A stretch of 64,000 bases of DNA, taken from the NCBI RefSeq assembly GCF_910589175.1, contig NZ_CAJURR010000001.1:1-64000 (forward strand). Direction: 5' to 3'. Below are positions 29,690-39,462 of the stretch, one piece after another. The notes beneath the pieces are model-generated. The model ran no database searches. It had not been told where the DNA came from and saw nothing but the letters and a program-made list of their open reading frames with translations. Each line of letters starts with the position of its first letter. Within the stretch, counting starts at the first letter, position 1. The DNA comes from an uncultured Lactobacillus sp. Its GTDB lineage: Bacteria > Bacillota > Bacilli > Lactobacillales > Lactobacillaceae. Position numbers and translations under genes: made by a program.

Positions 29690-32051
29690 TTTTACTGGAC
29701 GAATAAATGGAATTGTTTTTGAAAATAATCAAGACCTTTTTAAGATTATTGATGTAGATTTAATTAGTAAATTACCTGATTATGATCGTGATAATATCCG
29801 AGTAACTGGAAATTTTGGGGACATCCAAATTGGATCAACTTATAAATTTACCGGTAATATTGTTGTACACGAAAAATTTGGCAAACAATTTCGTATAAGT
29901 TCTTATGAACCAGTTTTGCCCCATGAAGAGGGCAGTTTAGCTAAGTACCTTAGTTCTGACAAGTTTCCTGGGATTGGTAAGAAGGCTGCTGAAAAGATCA
30001 TTGATAGTTTAGGAACGAATGCTTTAGATCTTATTAAGTCAAACCCAACTGAGATTGACAATCTTGATTTGACTCAAAAGCAAAAGGATAGCTTATTATC
30101 TGGAATTAATCAGATGGATTCATTTTCAGAAATTGTGATTAAACTAGCTAGATATGGAATCAATAAAAAAGTAGCTGGTAATATTTATAAAGTATATCAT
30201 GGCGATTCCTTGAAGAAACTAGAGGAAGATCCCTATCAGGCTGTTAGTGAGATTCGTGGCTTTGGGTTTAAAACTGCCGATAATATGGGACAAGTACTGG
30301 GAATTGAATTAAATGATCCGAGAAGAGTTAGAGGAGCAATTTTAAGTATTTTACAGACTGCTCTTAATACCTTGGGAGATACTTATGTTCCACTTGATGA
30401 ATTATTAACACAGGCTTATGATTTAGTTCACTCGACCTCTTATGATGAACTTGCTAATAGTGTTAATGAACTTCAAAGGCAAGGAAAAGTTGTTGTTTCA
30501 GGTGATAAGGCAGCCTTACAAGCAATTTTTCAAACTGAACTTGATATAGCAACCGAATTAAAACATGTGGTTAATAATCAAGTTGAAAACGAAGAATTTG
30601 ATAAGAGCGATATTGAAAAGGCAATAAAACATGTCGAAGAAACACTGGAAATTGAATATGATGAAACTCAAAAAAGTGCAATTAAAAACGCTCTAAATAA
30701 CCCAATTTCAATTCTTACCGGTGGTCCTGGTACTGGTAAAACGACAATTATTAATGGGATTTTAATGTGCTTGAAGGAACTGGCAGAAATTCCAGGTGCA
30801 GCTTTATATAGCGATGATCCACCATTTTTGCTCGCTGCACCAACTGGTCGAGCAGCCAAGCGAATGAGCGAGGTTACAGATATTTCAGCAAAAACCATTC
30901 ACCGTTTATTAGGGTTAGGTATCGGTGAAAATGATGCAACTGATGTAAACGAATTGAATGGTGAGATTTTAATAATTGATGAAATGTCAATGGTTGATAT
31001 GTTTCTCTTTAAACAGCTTTTATCCGGTATTAATTCAACAAAGAGGATAGTTTTTGTTGGGGATAAAGATCAGCTTCCTTCAGTTGGAGCAGGTAACGTT
31101 TTCGGTGATTTAATCAGCTCCGGAGCATTTCCAACTACACGGTTGCAAGTGATTCATAGACAGGGTGAAGATTCATCAATTATTAAGTTGGCCCATGCAA
31201 TTAATGATGAAGAAGCAGAAGAAACTATTTTTAATAAAACTAAAAATTACTCCTTTATTCCCTGTCAACCAAGTTTGGTGGGGGATGCAATTGATCAAAT
31301 CGTAAATTTGGCTATTAAACGTGGCTTCAAAAAGGATGATGTTCAAGTTCTGGGAGCAATGTACAACGGTCAAGGCGGAATTACTCACTTGAATGATATT
31401 TTGCAGGATGTGATGAATCCACTATCAGCAAAAACTAAAGTAATTGAAGCTCACAATGAAAGTTTTAGAATCGGGGACCGAATTCTACAATTACAAAATA
31501 ATCCAGAAAAAGATATTTATAATGGTCAAATTGGTAAAATTATTGGCCTTAATCCTGATGATAAAGCCAAAATATTAATTGCTGATTTTGACGGTCGTGA
31601 AATAGAATTTGGTATTAAAGACTTAAATGATATTACCCGTGCGTATGCCATTACCATCCATAAGTCCCAAGGATCAGAATTTCCGTTAGTGATTTTGAAT
31701 CTTACGATGCAAAATTATATGATGCTGAGACGGAACTTACTATATACTGCTATTACTCGTGCTGAGAAGAATTTAGTTATGGTAGGAGAGAAAAAGGCGT
31801 ATGTCATGGCATTACGTACGCCAGGTAATGACCGTAAGACTGAGTTAGCAGCTAAAATTAGGCATGAACTAGGTCTAAAAGAAGTTGAAAATACTTCAAA
31901 TGTAAATGCGGAACAAGAAAAAAACAAAGCTGAACTTAAAGAAGAAACTGCTGAGCCAGAAGAGTATATTTTGACTCCTGAGCTAATTTATTCGGGGCAG
32001 ATTGATCCCATGATTGGTATGGAAAATATTAAATTAGAAGCAAAAAGATAG
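29676..32051 (+). CDS. recD2: ATP-dependent DNA helicase RecD2
   Basis: A superfamily 1B 5'-3' helicase of the RecD2 type that works without RecBC. 791 aa. The N-terminal 190 residues include helix-hairpin-helix repeats (FPGIGKKAAEKI, IRGFGFKTADNM). Walker A GGPGTGKTT (about 348), Walker B IDEMSMVD, VFVGDKDQLPSVGAG and the TIHKSQGSEFP motif VI region follow. The C-terminal 60 residues are an acidic low-complexity tail. Confidence 0.95.
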   Translation: MAETSFTGRINGIVFENNQDLFKIIDVDLISKLPDYDRDNIRVTGNFGDIQIGSTYKFTGNIVVHEKFGKQFRISSYEPVLPHEEGSLAKYLSSDKFPGIGKKAAEKIIDSLGTNALDLIKSNPTEIDNLDLTQKQKDSLLSGINQMDSFSEIVIKLARYGINKKVAGNIYKVYHGDSLKKLEEDPYQAVSEIRGFGFKTADNMGQVLGIELNDPRRVRGAILSILQTALNTLGDTYVPLDELLTQAYDLVHSTSYDELANSVNELQRQGKVVVSGDKAALQAIFQTELDIATELKHVVNNQVENEEFDKSDIEKAIKHVEETLEIEYDETQKSAIKNALNNPISILTGGPGTGKTTIINGILMCLKELAEIPGAALYSDDPPFLLAAPTGRAAKRMSEVTDISAKTIHRLLGLGIGENDATDVNELNGEILIIDEMSMVDMFLFKQLLSGINSTKRIVFVGDKDQLPSVGAGNVFGDLISSGAFPTTRLQVIHRQGEDSSIIKLAHAINDEEAEETIFNKTKNYSFIPCQPSLVGDAIDQIVNLAIKRGFKKDDVQVLGAMYNGQGGITHLNDILQDVMNPLSAKTKVIEAHNESFRIGDRILQLQNNPEKDIYNGQIGKIIGLNPDDKAKILIADFDGREIEFGIKDLNDITRAYAITIHKSQGSEFPLVILNLTMQNYMMLRRNLLYTAITRAEKNLVMVGEKKAYVMALRTPGNDRKTELAAKIRHELGLKEVENTSNVNAEQEKNKAELKEETAEPEEYILTPELIYSGQIDPMIGMENIKLEAKR

Positions 32052-32053
32052 CA

Positions 32054-32084
32054 AAACAGCCAGCTCATAATGAGCTGGCTGTTT
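32054..32084. terminator. convergent terminator between recD2 and the lipid kinase gene
   Basis: A perfect 14-bp inverted repeat (AAACAGCCAGCTCA / TGAGCTGGCTGTTT) with a 3-base loop lies exactly between the two converging stop codons and can serve both strands. Confidence 0.9.
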
Positions 32085-32089
32085 GTCAT

Positions 32090-33025
32090 TTATTGTAAAA
32101 GATAAAAATTATCCACTTCAAATTTTAGATGGAATTTTCTTTTGGATAGTTCTTCTCCATCTAACTGACCATACTCAGGATCATCAGTTTTAACTTCAAT
32201 TGCAGATGATTCAAAATAATGAAATTGGTTACTTTTCATGTGTGATCCATTAATTAGCAACTTAGAAAATAGATAAATAAATTTTACTAAGTTTGGCTTT
32301 TCTACAATTGCAATATCTAATTGATGATTATGAATGCTAGCAATCGGTAAGATTGGTACTCCACCACCAAAGTAGGGATGATTGGTGGTAGTCACTAAAT
32401 ATGCATGATCATAGTAAGAGGTCTGACCATTGGTTGAAACTATAACTTTAAAATTGTCTTGTCCCTTGAGAGCTTGAACAATATTGATTCCATAAGTTAA
32501 GTTACCTAAATTAATTTTATTAAATTTAGTTTTGAGTTTTGAGTGATTAGTTTTGTTAACTACATAAGCATCAAAACCAATTCCTAAATTGTTAACAAAG
32601 TATCTTGTCTCACCGTTAATTAGATCATGGTATTTTCCGCAATCTACTTTAGTAATAGTCGGATTATTCTTTAGATGTCTAATTAATTTTAGAGGATCTG
32701 TTTCAAGTTTAGCCGCTCTGGCAAAATCATTTCCAGTACCTGCTGGGAAGTAGGCAAGAGGAGTATTAGGATGGTCTGAATTTTTAACACCATTTAAAGC
32801 TTGGTTTAGAGAACCATCCCCACCGATTACAATAACATATTCATTTCTAGAACTAATTTCATTTGCTACCTTGGTTGTAATTGGAACTAATTGTCCCGGA
32901 TAATTCGAGATATGAATATCATATTCTATTTTTTCATTTTTAAGTACAGTTTCAATTTGCTTGAGAGCCTTTTTACCTCTGTTGCTCCCTGATTTTAGAT
33001 TTACCAGTAAATGAATCTTTTTCAT
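32090..33025 (-). CDS. diacylglycerol kinase-like lipid kinase (YegS/DagK family)
   Basis: 311 aa from the ATG at 33025 (MKKIHLLVNLKSGSNRGKK); the frame is open to 33088 but that part overlaps the rnjA terminator. Family motifs: NLKSGS, the glycine-rich GGDGSLNQALNG, and the FPAGTGNDFAR segment, plus the late LDIAIVEKP strand. It probably phosphorylates diacylglycerol released by lipoteichoic acid synthesis; a related lipid substrate is possible. The ribosome site is weak. Confidence 0.88.
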   Translation of the reverse strand: MKKIHLLVNLKSGSNRGKKALKQIETVLKNEKIEYDIHISNYPGQLVPITTKVANEISSRNEYVIVIGGDGSLNQALNGVKNSDHPNTPLAYFPAGTGNDFARAAKLETDPLKLIRHLKNNPTITKVDCGKYHDLINGETRYFVNNLGIGFDAYVVNKTNHSKLKTKFNKINLGNLTYGINIVQALKGQDNFKVIVSTNGQTSYYDHAYLVTTTNHPYFGGGVPILPIASIHNHQLDIAIVEKPNLVKFIYLFSKLLINGSHMKSNQFHYFESSAIEVKTDDPEYGQLDGEELSKRKFHLKFEVDNFYLLQ

Positions 33026-33046
33026 TATTTTTTGCCTATGTAATAT

Positions 33047-33072
33047 AAAAATAAGCCCCGCGATGGGGCTTA
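33047..33072 (-). terminator. terminator after rnjA
   Basis: Reading the minus strand, TAAGCCCC pairs with GGGGCTTA around ATCGC, followed by TTTTT. It lies between the rnjA stop and the lipid kinase start. Confidence 0.85.
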
Positions 33073-33074
33073 CT

Positions 33075-34754
33075 TTATTTCTTTTCAATTAGCATTGGCA
33101 GAATCATTGGTCTTCTTTCAGTCTTTGAATATAAGAAATCTTGAAGATTCTCAATGATAGCCTTTCTAATTTCATTTTCTTTTGGTTGTGGATCTTTCGC
33201 CATTTCCGTCTTAAGAACATGGTAGACATGTTTCTGAGCTTGACTAATCAATTCTGTTGATTCACGCATGTAGACAAAACCACGACTCAAAATGTCTGGA
33301 CCTGCAAGAACGCGTTGGTGTTTGTAGTCAACAGTTGCTACCACTACTACAAGACCTTCCTCAGCCAAGATTTGGCGGTCACGAACAACGATATTACCAA
33401 CATCATCACTACCAGAAGTATCAACAAAGACATCCGGAATATTAATGTGACCAGCAATTCTAGAAGAATCTTTCGTTAAAGCAAGAACATCTCCGTTTTT
33501 AAGAACGAAAGTATGATCTTTAGGCATGCCAGTAGATTGAGCAGTTTCAGTATGAACGACTTGCATTCTATATTCACCGTGGACTGGAATGAAGTATTCA
33601 GGTTTAGTTAACTCAATCATCATCTTTTGTTCTTCTTGGCCAGCGTGTCCAGAAGTATGGACATTATGAATCTTCCCATGAACAACATTAGCACCAGCTT
33701 CAGTTAACTTATTAATTAAGTGGTTCACGCTAGTAGTGTTACCTGGAATTGGATTAGAAGAAAAGATGACTGTGTCGCCTGGTTGTAGTGAAATCTGACG
33801 GTGAGTTCCATCTGCAATTCTTGAAAGAGCAGCAAGAGGTTCACCTTGAGAACCAGTACATAAGATCATTGCCTTTTCTGGTGGAGTATGGTTAATTTCA
33901 TTGGCATCAACTAAGGTTCCTTCAGGAATATCCAAGTAACCAAGATCAATACCATTTTGAACCCCATTTTCCATTGAACGACCAAAAATAGCTACTTTTC
34001 TTCCGGTATCAACAGCAGCTTTGATAGCAGTCGATACACGGTAAAGGTTGGAAGCAAAAGTGGCAAAAATAATTCTACCTTTAATTCCAGTAATGATGTC
34101 GTGCAATGAATGGGCAACAAATCTTTCTGACTTTGTAAATGTAGGAACTTCTGCATTAGTAGAGTCAGATAAAAGGGCTAAGACACCTTCTTTTCCGAGC
34201 TTAGCCATCTCTTGGAAATCAGGAGCTGGTTGATTCATAACTGGAGTTAAGTCAAATTTAAAATCTCCAGTAAATAGAACCGCTCCTTCAGGAGTATGAA
34301 CTGCAATTCCTAAAGTATCCGGAATTGAGTGAGTTGTTCTGAAGAAACTTACTGATAATTTATCAAATTTTAAAACAGTATCTTCATGTTCTTCATGAAG
34401 TTCACTAGAGTTTAAAATTCCATGTTCATCAAGTTTTCCTCGAATTAAGGCTAAAGCAAATGGAGTAGCATAGACAGGAATTTCAGGAATTTTCTTTAAA
34501 AGGTAAGGAATTCCTCCGATGTGGTCTTCATGTCCATGCGTAACAACTAATGCTTTGATTTTTTTTCTATTCTTAACTAAGTAGGAATAGTCTGAGATAA
34601 CATAATTAATTCCCATCATATCGTCTTCAGGGAATTTGATACCGCAGTCCATGATGATAATCTCATCTTGGTACTCAACGCAGTACATATTACGGCCGAT
34701 TTCGCCTAGACCCCCTATAGCGTAAACGCCGACTTCGTTATTCTTTAATTTCAA
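33075..34754 (-). CDS. rnjA: ribonuclease J1
   Basis: Metallo-beta-lactamase/beta-CASP nuclease with 5'-3' exo- and endonuclease activity in mRNA decay and rRNA processing. 559 aa. The active-site motif is intact, HGHEDHIGG (about 72-80), with TGDFKFD and the GHAGQEE and HGEYR motifs of the beta-CASP part. It starts with TTG 34754, 5 bases after rpoY with AAGGA upstream. The rpoY-rnjA pair is conserved in Firmicutes and identifies it as J1. Confidence 0.95.
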   Translation of the reverse strand: MKLKNNEVGVYAIGGLGEIGRNMYCVEYQDEIIIMDCGIKFPEDDMMGINYVISDYSYLVKNRKKIKALVVTHGHEDHIGGIPYLLKKIPEIPVYATPFALALIRGKLDEHGILNSSELHEEHEDTVLKFDKLSVSFFRTTHSIPDTLGIAVHTPEGAVLFTGDFKFDLTPVMNQPAPDFQEMAKLGKEGVLALLSDSTNAEVPTFTKSERFVAHSLHDIITGIKGRIIFATFASNLYRVSTAIKAAVDTGRKVAIFGRSMENGVQNGIDLGYLDIPEGTLVDANEINHTPPEKAMILCTGSQGEPLAALSRIADGTHRQISLQPGDTVIFSSNPIPGNTTSVNHLINKLTEAGANVVHGKIHNVHTSGHAGQEEQKMMIELTKPEYFIPVHGEYRMQVVHTETAQSTGMPKDHTFVLKNGDVLALTKDSSRIAGHINIPDVFVDTSGSDDVGNIVVRDRQILAEEGLVVVVATVDYKHQRVLAGPDILSRGFVYMRESTELISQAQKHVYHVLKTEMAKDPQPKENEIRKAIIENLQDFLYSKTERRPMILPMLIEKK

Positions 34755-34759
34755 GGTCG

Positions 34760-34987
34760 TTAGTTATCCTTAGAATCAAAAGTTGTCAGTTTGAAATCTG
34801 GACTTTGCTTTTCGTAAGCAAGGGAGTTTCCAGTTAATTCTTGGATGAGTTCAATGTTGTAGGGGGTGTTATCCTCAACCATAGTTCTTGCTGCAACTAC
34901 ATTATCTGCTTCTAAAAAAAGAGTTTTAGTAGTTTCTCTTCTTGGATTAACGATCTGGTCTTTTTGGTATAAAACTTTGTAGATCAT
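34760..34987 (-). CDS. rpoY: RNA polymerase epsilon subunit (RpoY)
   Basis: A 75-residue accessory subunit of Firmicutes RNA polymerase. The start [17 protein letters not shown] and the [17 protein letters not shown] stretch match the YkzG/RpoY family. Linked to rnjA immediately downstream. A TGATAAAAT extended -10 on the minus strand lies near 35069. Confidence 0.93.
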   Translation of the reverse strand: MIYKVLYQKDQIVNPRRETTKTLFLEADNVVAARTMVEDNTPYNIELIQELTGNSLAYEKQSPDFKLTTFDSKDN

Positions 34988-35027
34988 TTCTTATAATCTC
35001 CTTATATTTAAAACGTTCAAAAAAACT

Positions 35028-35049
35028 TCTGCATAAACTTGCAGAAATT
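35028..35049 (-). other. short hairpin in the rpoY 5' region
   Basis: TTCTGCA and TGCAGAA form a 7-bp stem in the rpoY leader (minus strand), about 45 bases before the start. There is no T-run, so it is not a clear terminator. It could affect mRNA stability or be incidental. Confidence 0.4.
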
Positions 35050-35115
35050 CATAGCTATTAAAATTTTATCATAAACTTACTTTTAAGTATACCAATTTAC
35101 TTCATATATAGTATG

Positions 35116-35149
35116 GAAAAAGGCGATAGAACATCTTGCTCTAACGCCT
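35116..35149 (-). terminator. terminator after def
   Basis: On the minus strand AGGCGTTAGAGC pairs with GTTCTATCGCCT (one mismatch, one wobble) followed by TTTTT, 25 bases past the def stop. It separates def from rpoY. Confidence 0.8.
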
Positions 35150-35173
35150 AACTGGAAAAATTAAAAGCTAATT

Positions 35174-35728
35174 TTAAGAAATTACGATTGTATCTTCTGC
35201 TAATTCAAAAGGATTTTGCTTATTGATGCGATCATAGAATAAGTGACCATTTAAGTGATCAATTTCGTGAGAAGCAACGATTGCTGGATAGTCTTTTAAG
35301 CGAATGGTTTTTTCTTCACCATCTACTGTGTAGTAGCGAATTTTTAATTTATCAGGACGAGGAACATATCCTTCAATATCTTTGTCAACACTTAAACAAC
35401 CTTCTCCTTCAGCAAGACAAGTTCTTCTAACTGATTCAGAAAGGATTTTAGGATTAACAAAAACTTCCTTAAAAATGATCTCACCTTTGTCGTTTGGAAC
35501 TAAAAGAGCAGCCATTTGAACACTTTCACCAACTTGTGGAGCAGCCAAACCAACACCAGCTCTTAATTGATGCTTTTCAGCAATCTTAGGATCTTGGGAG
35601 TTGATTAAGTATTCCATCATATCATCAGCTAATTTTTTGTATTCATCGGATAATGGAAAAGTTAAAGGCTTAGCAATTTGTCTTAAAACTGGATTGCCAT
35701 CGCGCGTAATATCATGCATTAAAATCAA
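35174..35728 (-). CDS. def: peptide deformylase
   Basis: Removes the formyl group from nascent N-terminal methionine. 184 aa. Motif 1 [10 protein letters not shown], motif 2 EGCLSV (metal Cys) and motif 3 HEIDHLNG (HExxH). I prefer TTG 35728 as start: AAGGAG lies 8 bases upstream, whereas ATG 35719 is 17 away. Family members of this length usually begin xxLMxDITRDG, which agrees. Confidence 0.95.
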   Translation of the reverse strand: MILMHDITRDGNPVLRQIAKPLTFPLSDEYKKLADDMMEYLINSQDPKIAEKHQLRAGVGLAAPQVGESVQMAALLVPNDKGEIIFKEVFVNPKILSESVRRTCLAEGEGCLSVDKDIEGYVPRPDKLKIRYYTVDGEEKTIRLKDYPAIVASHEIDHLNGHLFYDRINKQNPFELAEDTIVIS

Positions 35729-35807
35729 AATTATATCTCCTTAATTAAATAATCTGCTATAAACTATGATAACAATTGAAAGAAAAGACGGCAATGACCG
35801 AAGTTTT

Positions 35808-35816
35808 TGGTATAAT
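35808..35816 (+). promoter_or_regulatory. extended -10 promoter for the typA leader
   Basis: TGGTATAAT is an extended -10 with no good -35. It would give a leader of about 175 bases before typA. Confidence 0.6.
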
Positions 35817-35949
35817 GTTTTTTGTTAAAAAATAAACAGTTCACAGCTTGTACTTTCGTTGACGACATTATATTTTTAGAGTAGAATTGTAAGACGAAAC
35901 TATAGAGATATAAAGCTTCAATAACTGCATTATTATTTTGCGTAAAAGG

Positions 35950-35975
35950 GCTGTGACTGGAGTCACAGTTTTTTT
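35950..35975 (+). terminator. intrinsic terminator inside the typA leader (possible attenuator)
   Basis: CTGTGAC pairs with GTCACAG around TGGA, followed by TTTTTTT. It ends only 9 bases before the typA ribosome site and no + strand gene lies upstream. The left arm GCTGTGA can instead pair with TCACAGC at 35841-35847, giving a possible antiterminator. Confidence 0.65.
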
Positions 35976-35999
35976 ATGAAGTTCGGGGAGGAATTTCTT

Positions 36000-37832
36000 T
36001 TGCAAAGAAGAGACGATATTAGAAATATTGCCATTATCGCACACGTTGACCACGGTAAGACTACTTTGGTTAACCAATTGTTAAAACAATCAGATACATT
36101 GCCAGAGCACATGAATCTAGAAGACCGTGCTATGGACTCCAATGCTATTGAACGTGAACGTGGTATTACTATCTTATCTAAGAACACTGCTGTTAAGTAT
36201 GGTGATACTACTATTAACATCTTGGATACACCAGGACACGCTGACTTCGGTGGTGAAGTAGAACGTATCATGCATATGGTTGACGGATGTTTATTGCTTG
36301 TTGATGCTTACGAAGGTACTATGCCACAAACTCGTTTTGTGCTTAAGAAGGCTTTAGAAGCTGGCGTTAAGCCAATCGTAGTTATTAATAAGATTGACCG
36401 TCCAGGTGCTCGTCCAAAGGAAGTATTGGATGAAGTTCTTGAATTATTCATCGAATTAGGTGCTAGTGATGAACAACTTGATTTCCCAGTTGTTTACGCA
36501 TCTGCTTTAAACGGTACTTCTTCATACGAATCAGACCCAGCTAAGCAAGAAGAAACAATGGATCCTATTTTTGATACTATTGTTAAGAATATTCCTGCTC
36601 CAGTTGATAATTCTGAAGAACCATTACAATTCCAAATCACTATGCTTGATTGGGATGACTACGTAGGTCGTATCGGTGTAGGTCGTATTTACCGCGGAAA
36701 AGTTAAAGTTGGTGACAACATTACTGTTATGAAACGTGATGGTTCAACTCAAAACTTCCGTGTTACTAAGTTATTTGGTTACTTTGGTTTGAAGCGTAAT
36801 GAAATCCAAGAAGCAAAAGCCGGCGATATCATTGCTATTTCTGGTATTAATGATATTTATGTTGGTGAAACTATTGCTTCTGCTGACAAACCTGAAGCAT
36901 TACCACTTCTTAAGATTGATCCACCAACTCTTCAAATGGACTTTGTTGCAAATGATTCACCATTTGCTGGTCGTGAAGGTGATCAAGTTACACCTAAGAA
37001 ACTTGAAGACCGTTTGATTCGTCAAACTCGTACTGATGTTTCTTTAAAGGTTGAGCCAACTGACCAATTAAATGCCTGGACTGTTTCTGGTCGTGGTGAA
37101 TTACACTTGTCAATTTTAGTTGAAGAACTTCGTCGTGAAGGCTTCGAATTACAACTCTCACGTCCTAAAGTTATTTACCGTGAAGTTGATGGACAAATGT
37201 GTGAACCATTTGAAGCAGTTCAAGTAGATACTCCAGATGCTTATGTAGGTTCTGTTATCGATTCTCTTTCACAAAGAAAAGGTGAAATGAAGAATATGGA
37301 ATCTACTGGTAACGGTCAAACTAGACTTGAATTCTTAGTTCCATCACGTGGCTTGATTGGTTACAACAACGAATTCATGTCTCAAACTGCTGGTTACGGA
37401 ATTATGAACCATACTTTTGATTCATACAAACCTGTTGTTAAGAACTGGGAACCAGGCCGTCGTAACGGTGCCTTAGTTTCAATCAACCAAGGTCAATCAA
37501 CTACTTACTCACTTCAATCAGTTGAACAGCGTGGTGAATTATTCATCGGTGCTGGTGTTGAAGTTTACGAAGGTATGATTGTTGGTCAATCATCACGTGA
37601 ACGTGATATTGCTGTTAACGTAACTAAGGGTAAGAACTTAACTAACACCCGTGCTGCCGGTAAGGACCACTCAGCTTCAATTAAGACTCCTAAGACTATG
37701 ACTTTGGAAGAAGCTATTGAATTCTTGAACGATGATGAATACTGTGAAGTAACTCCAGAAAGTATTCGTTTACGTAAGAAGATCTTAAACACTAACGAAA
37801 GAAAAAAGGCAGATAAGAAACGTAACAAATAG
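36000..37832 (+). CDS. typA: translational GTPase TypA/BipA
   Basis: Ribosome-binding GTPase needed for ribosome assembly and growth under stress such as cold. 610 aa from TTG 36000, which has GGGGAGG 8 bases upstream; an in-frame ATG 35976 precedes that site. G1 [10 protein letters not shown]2 RERGITI, G3 DTPGHADF, G4 NKID; C-terminal TypA-specific domain with [12 protein letters not shown] terminator-like hairpin in the leader suggests attenuation. Confidence 0.95.
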   Translation: MQRRDDIRNIAIIAHVDHGKTTLVNQLLKQSDTLPEHMNLEDRAMDSNAIERERGITILSKNTAVKYGDTTINILDTPGHADFGGEVERIMHMVDGCLLLVDAYEGTMPQTRFVLKKALEAGVKPIVVINKIDRPGARPKEVLDEVLELFIELGASDEQLDFPVVYASALNGTSSYESDPAKQEETMDPIFDTIVKNIPAPVDNSEEPLQFQITMLDWDDYVGRIGVGRIYRGKVKVGDNITVMKRDGSTQNFRVTKLFGYFGLKRNEIQEAKAGDIIAISGINDIYVGETIASADKPEALPLLKIDPPTLQMDFVANDSPFAGREGDQVTPKKLEDRLIRQTRTDVSLKVEPTDQLNAWTVSGRGELHLSILVEELRREGFELQLSRPKVIYREVDGQMCEPFEAVQVDTPDAYVGSVIDSLSQRKGEMKNMESTGNGQTRLEFLVPSRGLIGYNNEFMSQTAGYGIMNHTFDSYKPVVKNWEPGRRNGALVSINQGQSTTYSLQSVEQRGELFIGAGVEVYEGMIVGQSSRERDIAVNVTKGKNLTNTRAAGKDHSASIKTPKTMTLEEAIEFLNDDEYCEVTPESIRLRKKILNTNERKKADKKRNK

Positions 37833-37854
37833 TCTATTTCTTATTTAATTTTTA

Positions 37855-37887
37855 AAAGTAGCTCAATTTATTGAGCTACTTTTTTTG
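37855..37887 (+). terminator. terminator after typA
   Basis: AAGTAGCTCAA and TTGAGCTACTT form an 11-bp stem around TTTA, with TTTTTTT. Confidence 0.92.
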
Positions 37888-37901
37888 TTATGCAGAGGTA
37901 G

Positions 37902-37910
37902 TGATATAAT
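37902..37910 (+). promoter_or_regulatory. extended -10 promoter of the ftsW-like gene
   Basis: TGATATAAT, an extended -10, sits 36 bases before the start codon, just after the typA terminator. Confidence 0.55.
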
Positions 37911-37945
37911 AAGAAAGATTATTTAACTAAAGGGGCAGATATATT

Positions 37946-39130
37946 GTGCGACAAAAACTAAGATACTTAGACTATAGCATCTTGATCCCATATCTTGTCT
38001 TGTCAACTATCGGGGTTATTATGGTCTATTCAGCAAGCTCGGACATTTTATTAGTAAATGGTTTTTCACCGAGTGTATATATGAAAAGACAGATTATATA
38101 TTTCTTGGCAGCATTTATAGCCTTTGGAATTCCCTGTTTTGCTTTAAAATTAAGAGTATTCAAAAACAGAAAATTTGTTATGTCCTACCTAGGAATTTCA
38201 TTTTTGATGTTGATGTTTTTAATTGTTCTGAAAGTTGTCAGTCATGGAAAAGCTGCGATTAACGGTGCGGTTGGTTGGATTAACTTAGGGTTTATCAATA
38301 TTCAGCCAGTGGAGGTAGCTAAATTATCTCTAGTTCTTTATTTGGCTTTTGTCTTATCTAGACGAGATGGGAAGTTTGTACCTGGACAAATCTGGCATAA
38401 TTTATTTGGGCCAACTGTAATTTCATTTTTGATGATTGGATTGGTAATTTTAGAGCCTGACTTTGGTGGTTCAGCAATTCTATTTATGATAGTTTTTGTC
38501 ATGTATAGTGTCTCAGGAATTCCTACTAGATTAGCTGTTTATTGGTTAGTAGGGTTACTGCTGGGAATTGTTTTATTGATGGCAATTTTATTATTTTGGA
38601 CCCCTGGATTTATTAAAGATTCCTATCAATTTCAGCGATTGCTCGCTTTTGCCCATCCCTTTAAGCTAGAAAAAACCGGTGGTGCACAGCTAGTAAACTC
38701 CTATTATGCAATTCATAATGGTGGCTTGTTTGGTGTTGGATTAGGTAACAGTATGCAAAAGAGAGGTTACTTACCTGAACCATATACTGATTTTATTTTA
38801 TCTATTACTGCTGAAGAGTTAGGAGTAATTGGCGCTCTTGTGATTATTACCTTATTATTCTTTTTAATGTGGCGCATTATGGAAGTAGGTATTCATGCCG
38901 ATTCACAATTTAATGCTTTAGTTTGTTTCGGGGTTGTAACCATGATCTTTACAGAAACGCTCTTTAATGTAGGAGCAGTTTTAGGATTGTTACCAATTAC
39001 TGGAGTAACCTTACCATTTATTTCTTATGGGGGATCATCGATGATCGTACTTACTGCTGCTTTAGGTTTAGTTTTAAATATTTCAGCTGCTGAAAAGAAA
39101 GCATTAGTAGAAAGTAGGAGTGTACTTTGA
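37946..39130 (+). CDS. ftsW: SEDS-family glycosyltransferase (FtsW/RodA)
   Basis: Membrane peptidoglycan polymerase of 394 aa with about ten helices. VYSAS near the N-terminus, GAVGWINLGFINIQPVE, the catalytic-type EPDFGG, and the C-terminal TGVTLPFISYGGSS motif are all present. FtsW and RodA are hard to tell apart by eye. The adjacent typA, ylbG, rsmD, coaD order resembles the ftsW locus in related lactobacilli, so FtsW is favoured. GTG start after AAAGGGG. Confidence 0.88.
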   Translation: MRQKLRYLDYSILIPYLVLSTIGVIMVYSASSDILLVNGFSPSVYMKRQIIYFLAAFIAFGIPCFALKLRVFKNRKFVMSYLGISFLMLMFLIVLKVVSHGKAAINGAVGWINLGFINIQPVEVAKLSLVLYLAFVLSRRDGKFVPGQIWHNLFGPTVISFLMIGLVILEPDFGGSAILFMIVFVMYSVSGIPTRLAVYWLVGLLLGIVLLMAILLFWTPGFIKDSYQFQRLLAFAHPFKLEKTGGAQLVNSYYAIHNGGLFGVGLGNSMQKRGYLPEPYTDFILSITAEELGVIGALVIITLLFFLMWRIMEVGIHADSQFNALVCFGVVTMIFTETLFNVGAVLGLLPITGVTLPFISYGGSSMIVLTAALGLVLNISAAEKKALVESRSVL

Positions 39131-39462
39131 GTTTGGTTTTTAAAGATGAGTCAAATGAAAAAATGACTCCCCGCACACAAATAATTGTTTGGCTGAATCA
39201 GATTAGCGATCAATATAAGTTGCGTCGATTTGGTAATATTATTTATTTTTCACGTAAAAATAAGTATGTGATTTTATATGTTAGTTCACAATATGCAGCT
39301 AAGGTAATTGCGGAGCTCAGAAGCAAAAGTTATGTGCAGTCTGTAGAAACATCAAAAACCGATGAGCTTGATTTCTCTGCTGAACACGAAGAAAAAATGA
39401 TGCGGGAACTAAAAGAAGAAGCAGAAAAATTACGAGAAGAAAACGAGGATTTACGAGTTTGA
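39127..39462 (+). CDS. ylbG: YlbG-like protein (UPF0298/DUF2129)
   Basis: 111 residues. The first 90 match the YlbG type (RTQIIVWLNQISDQYKLRRFGNIIYFSRKNKYVILYV in outline: basic, beta-rich). A C-terminal acidic coiled coil of about 30 residues follows (MRELKEEAEKLREENEDL). Function unknown; it is conserved upstream of rsmD. TTG start overlaps the ftsW stop by 4 bases. Confidence 0.8.
   Translation: MSLVFKDESNEKMTPRTQIIVWLNQISDQYKLRRFGNIIYFSRKNKYVILYVSSQYAAKVIAELRSKSYVQSVETSKTDELDFSAEHEEKMMRELKEEAEKLREENEDLRV

Noticed and set aside
35976..35999. ATG 35976 as the typA start
   Set aside because: It lies before the GGGGAGG site and directly after the terminator T-run; TTG 36000 is correctly spaced.
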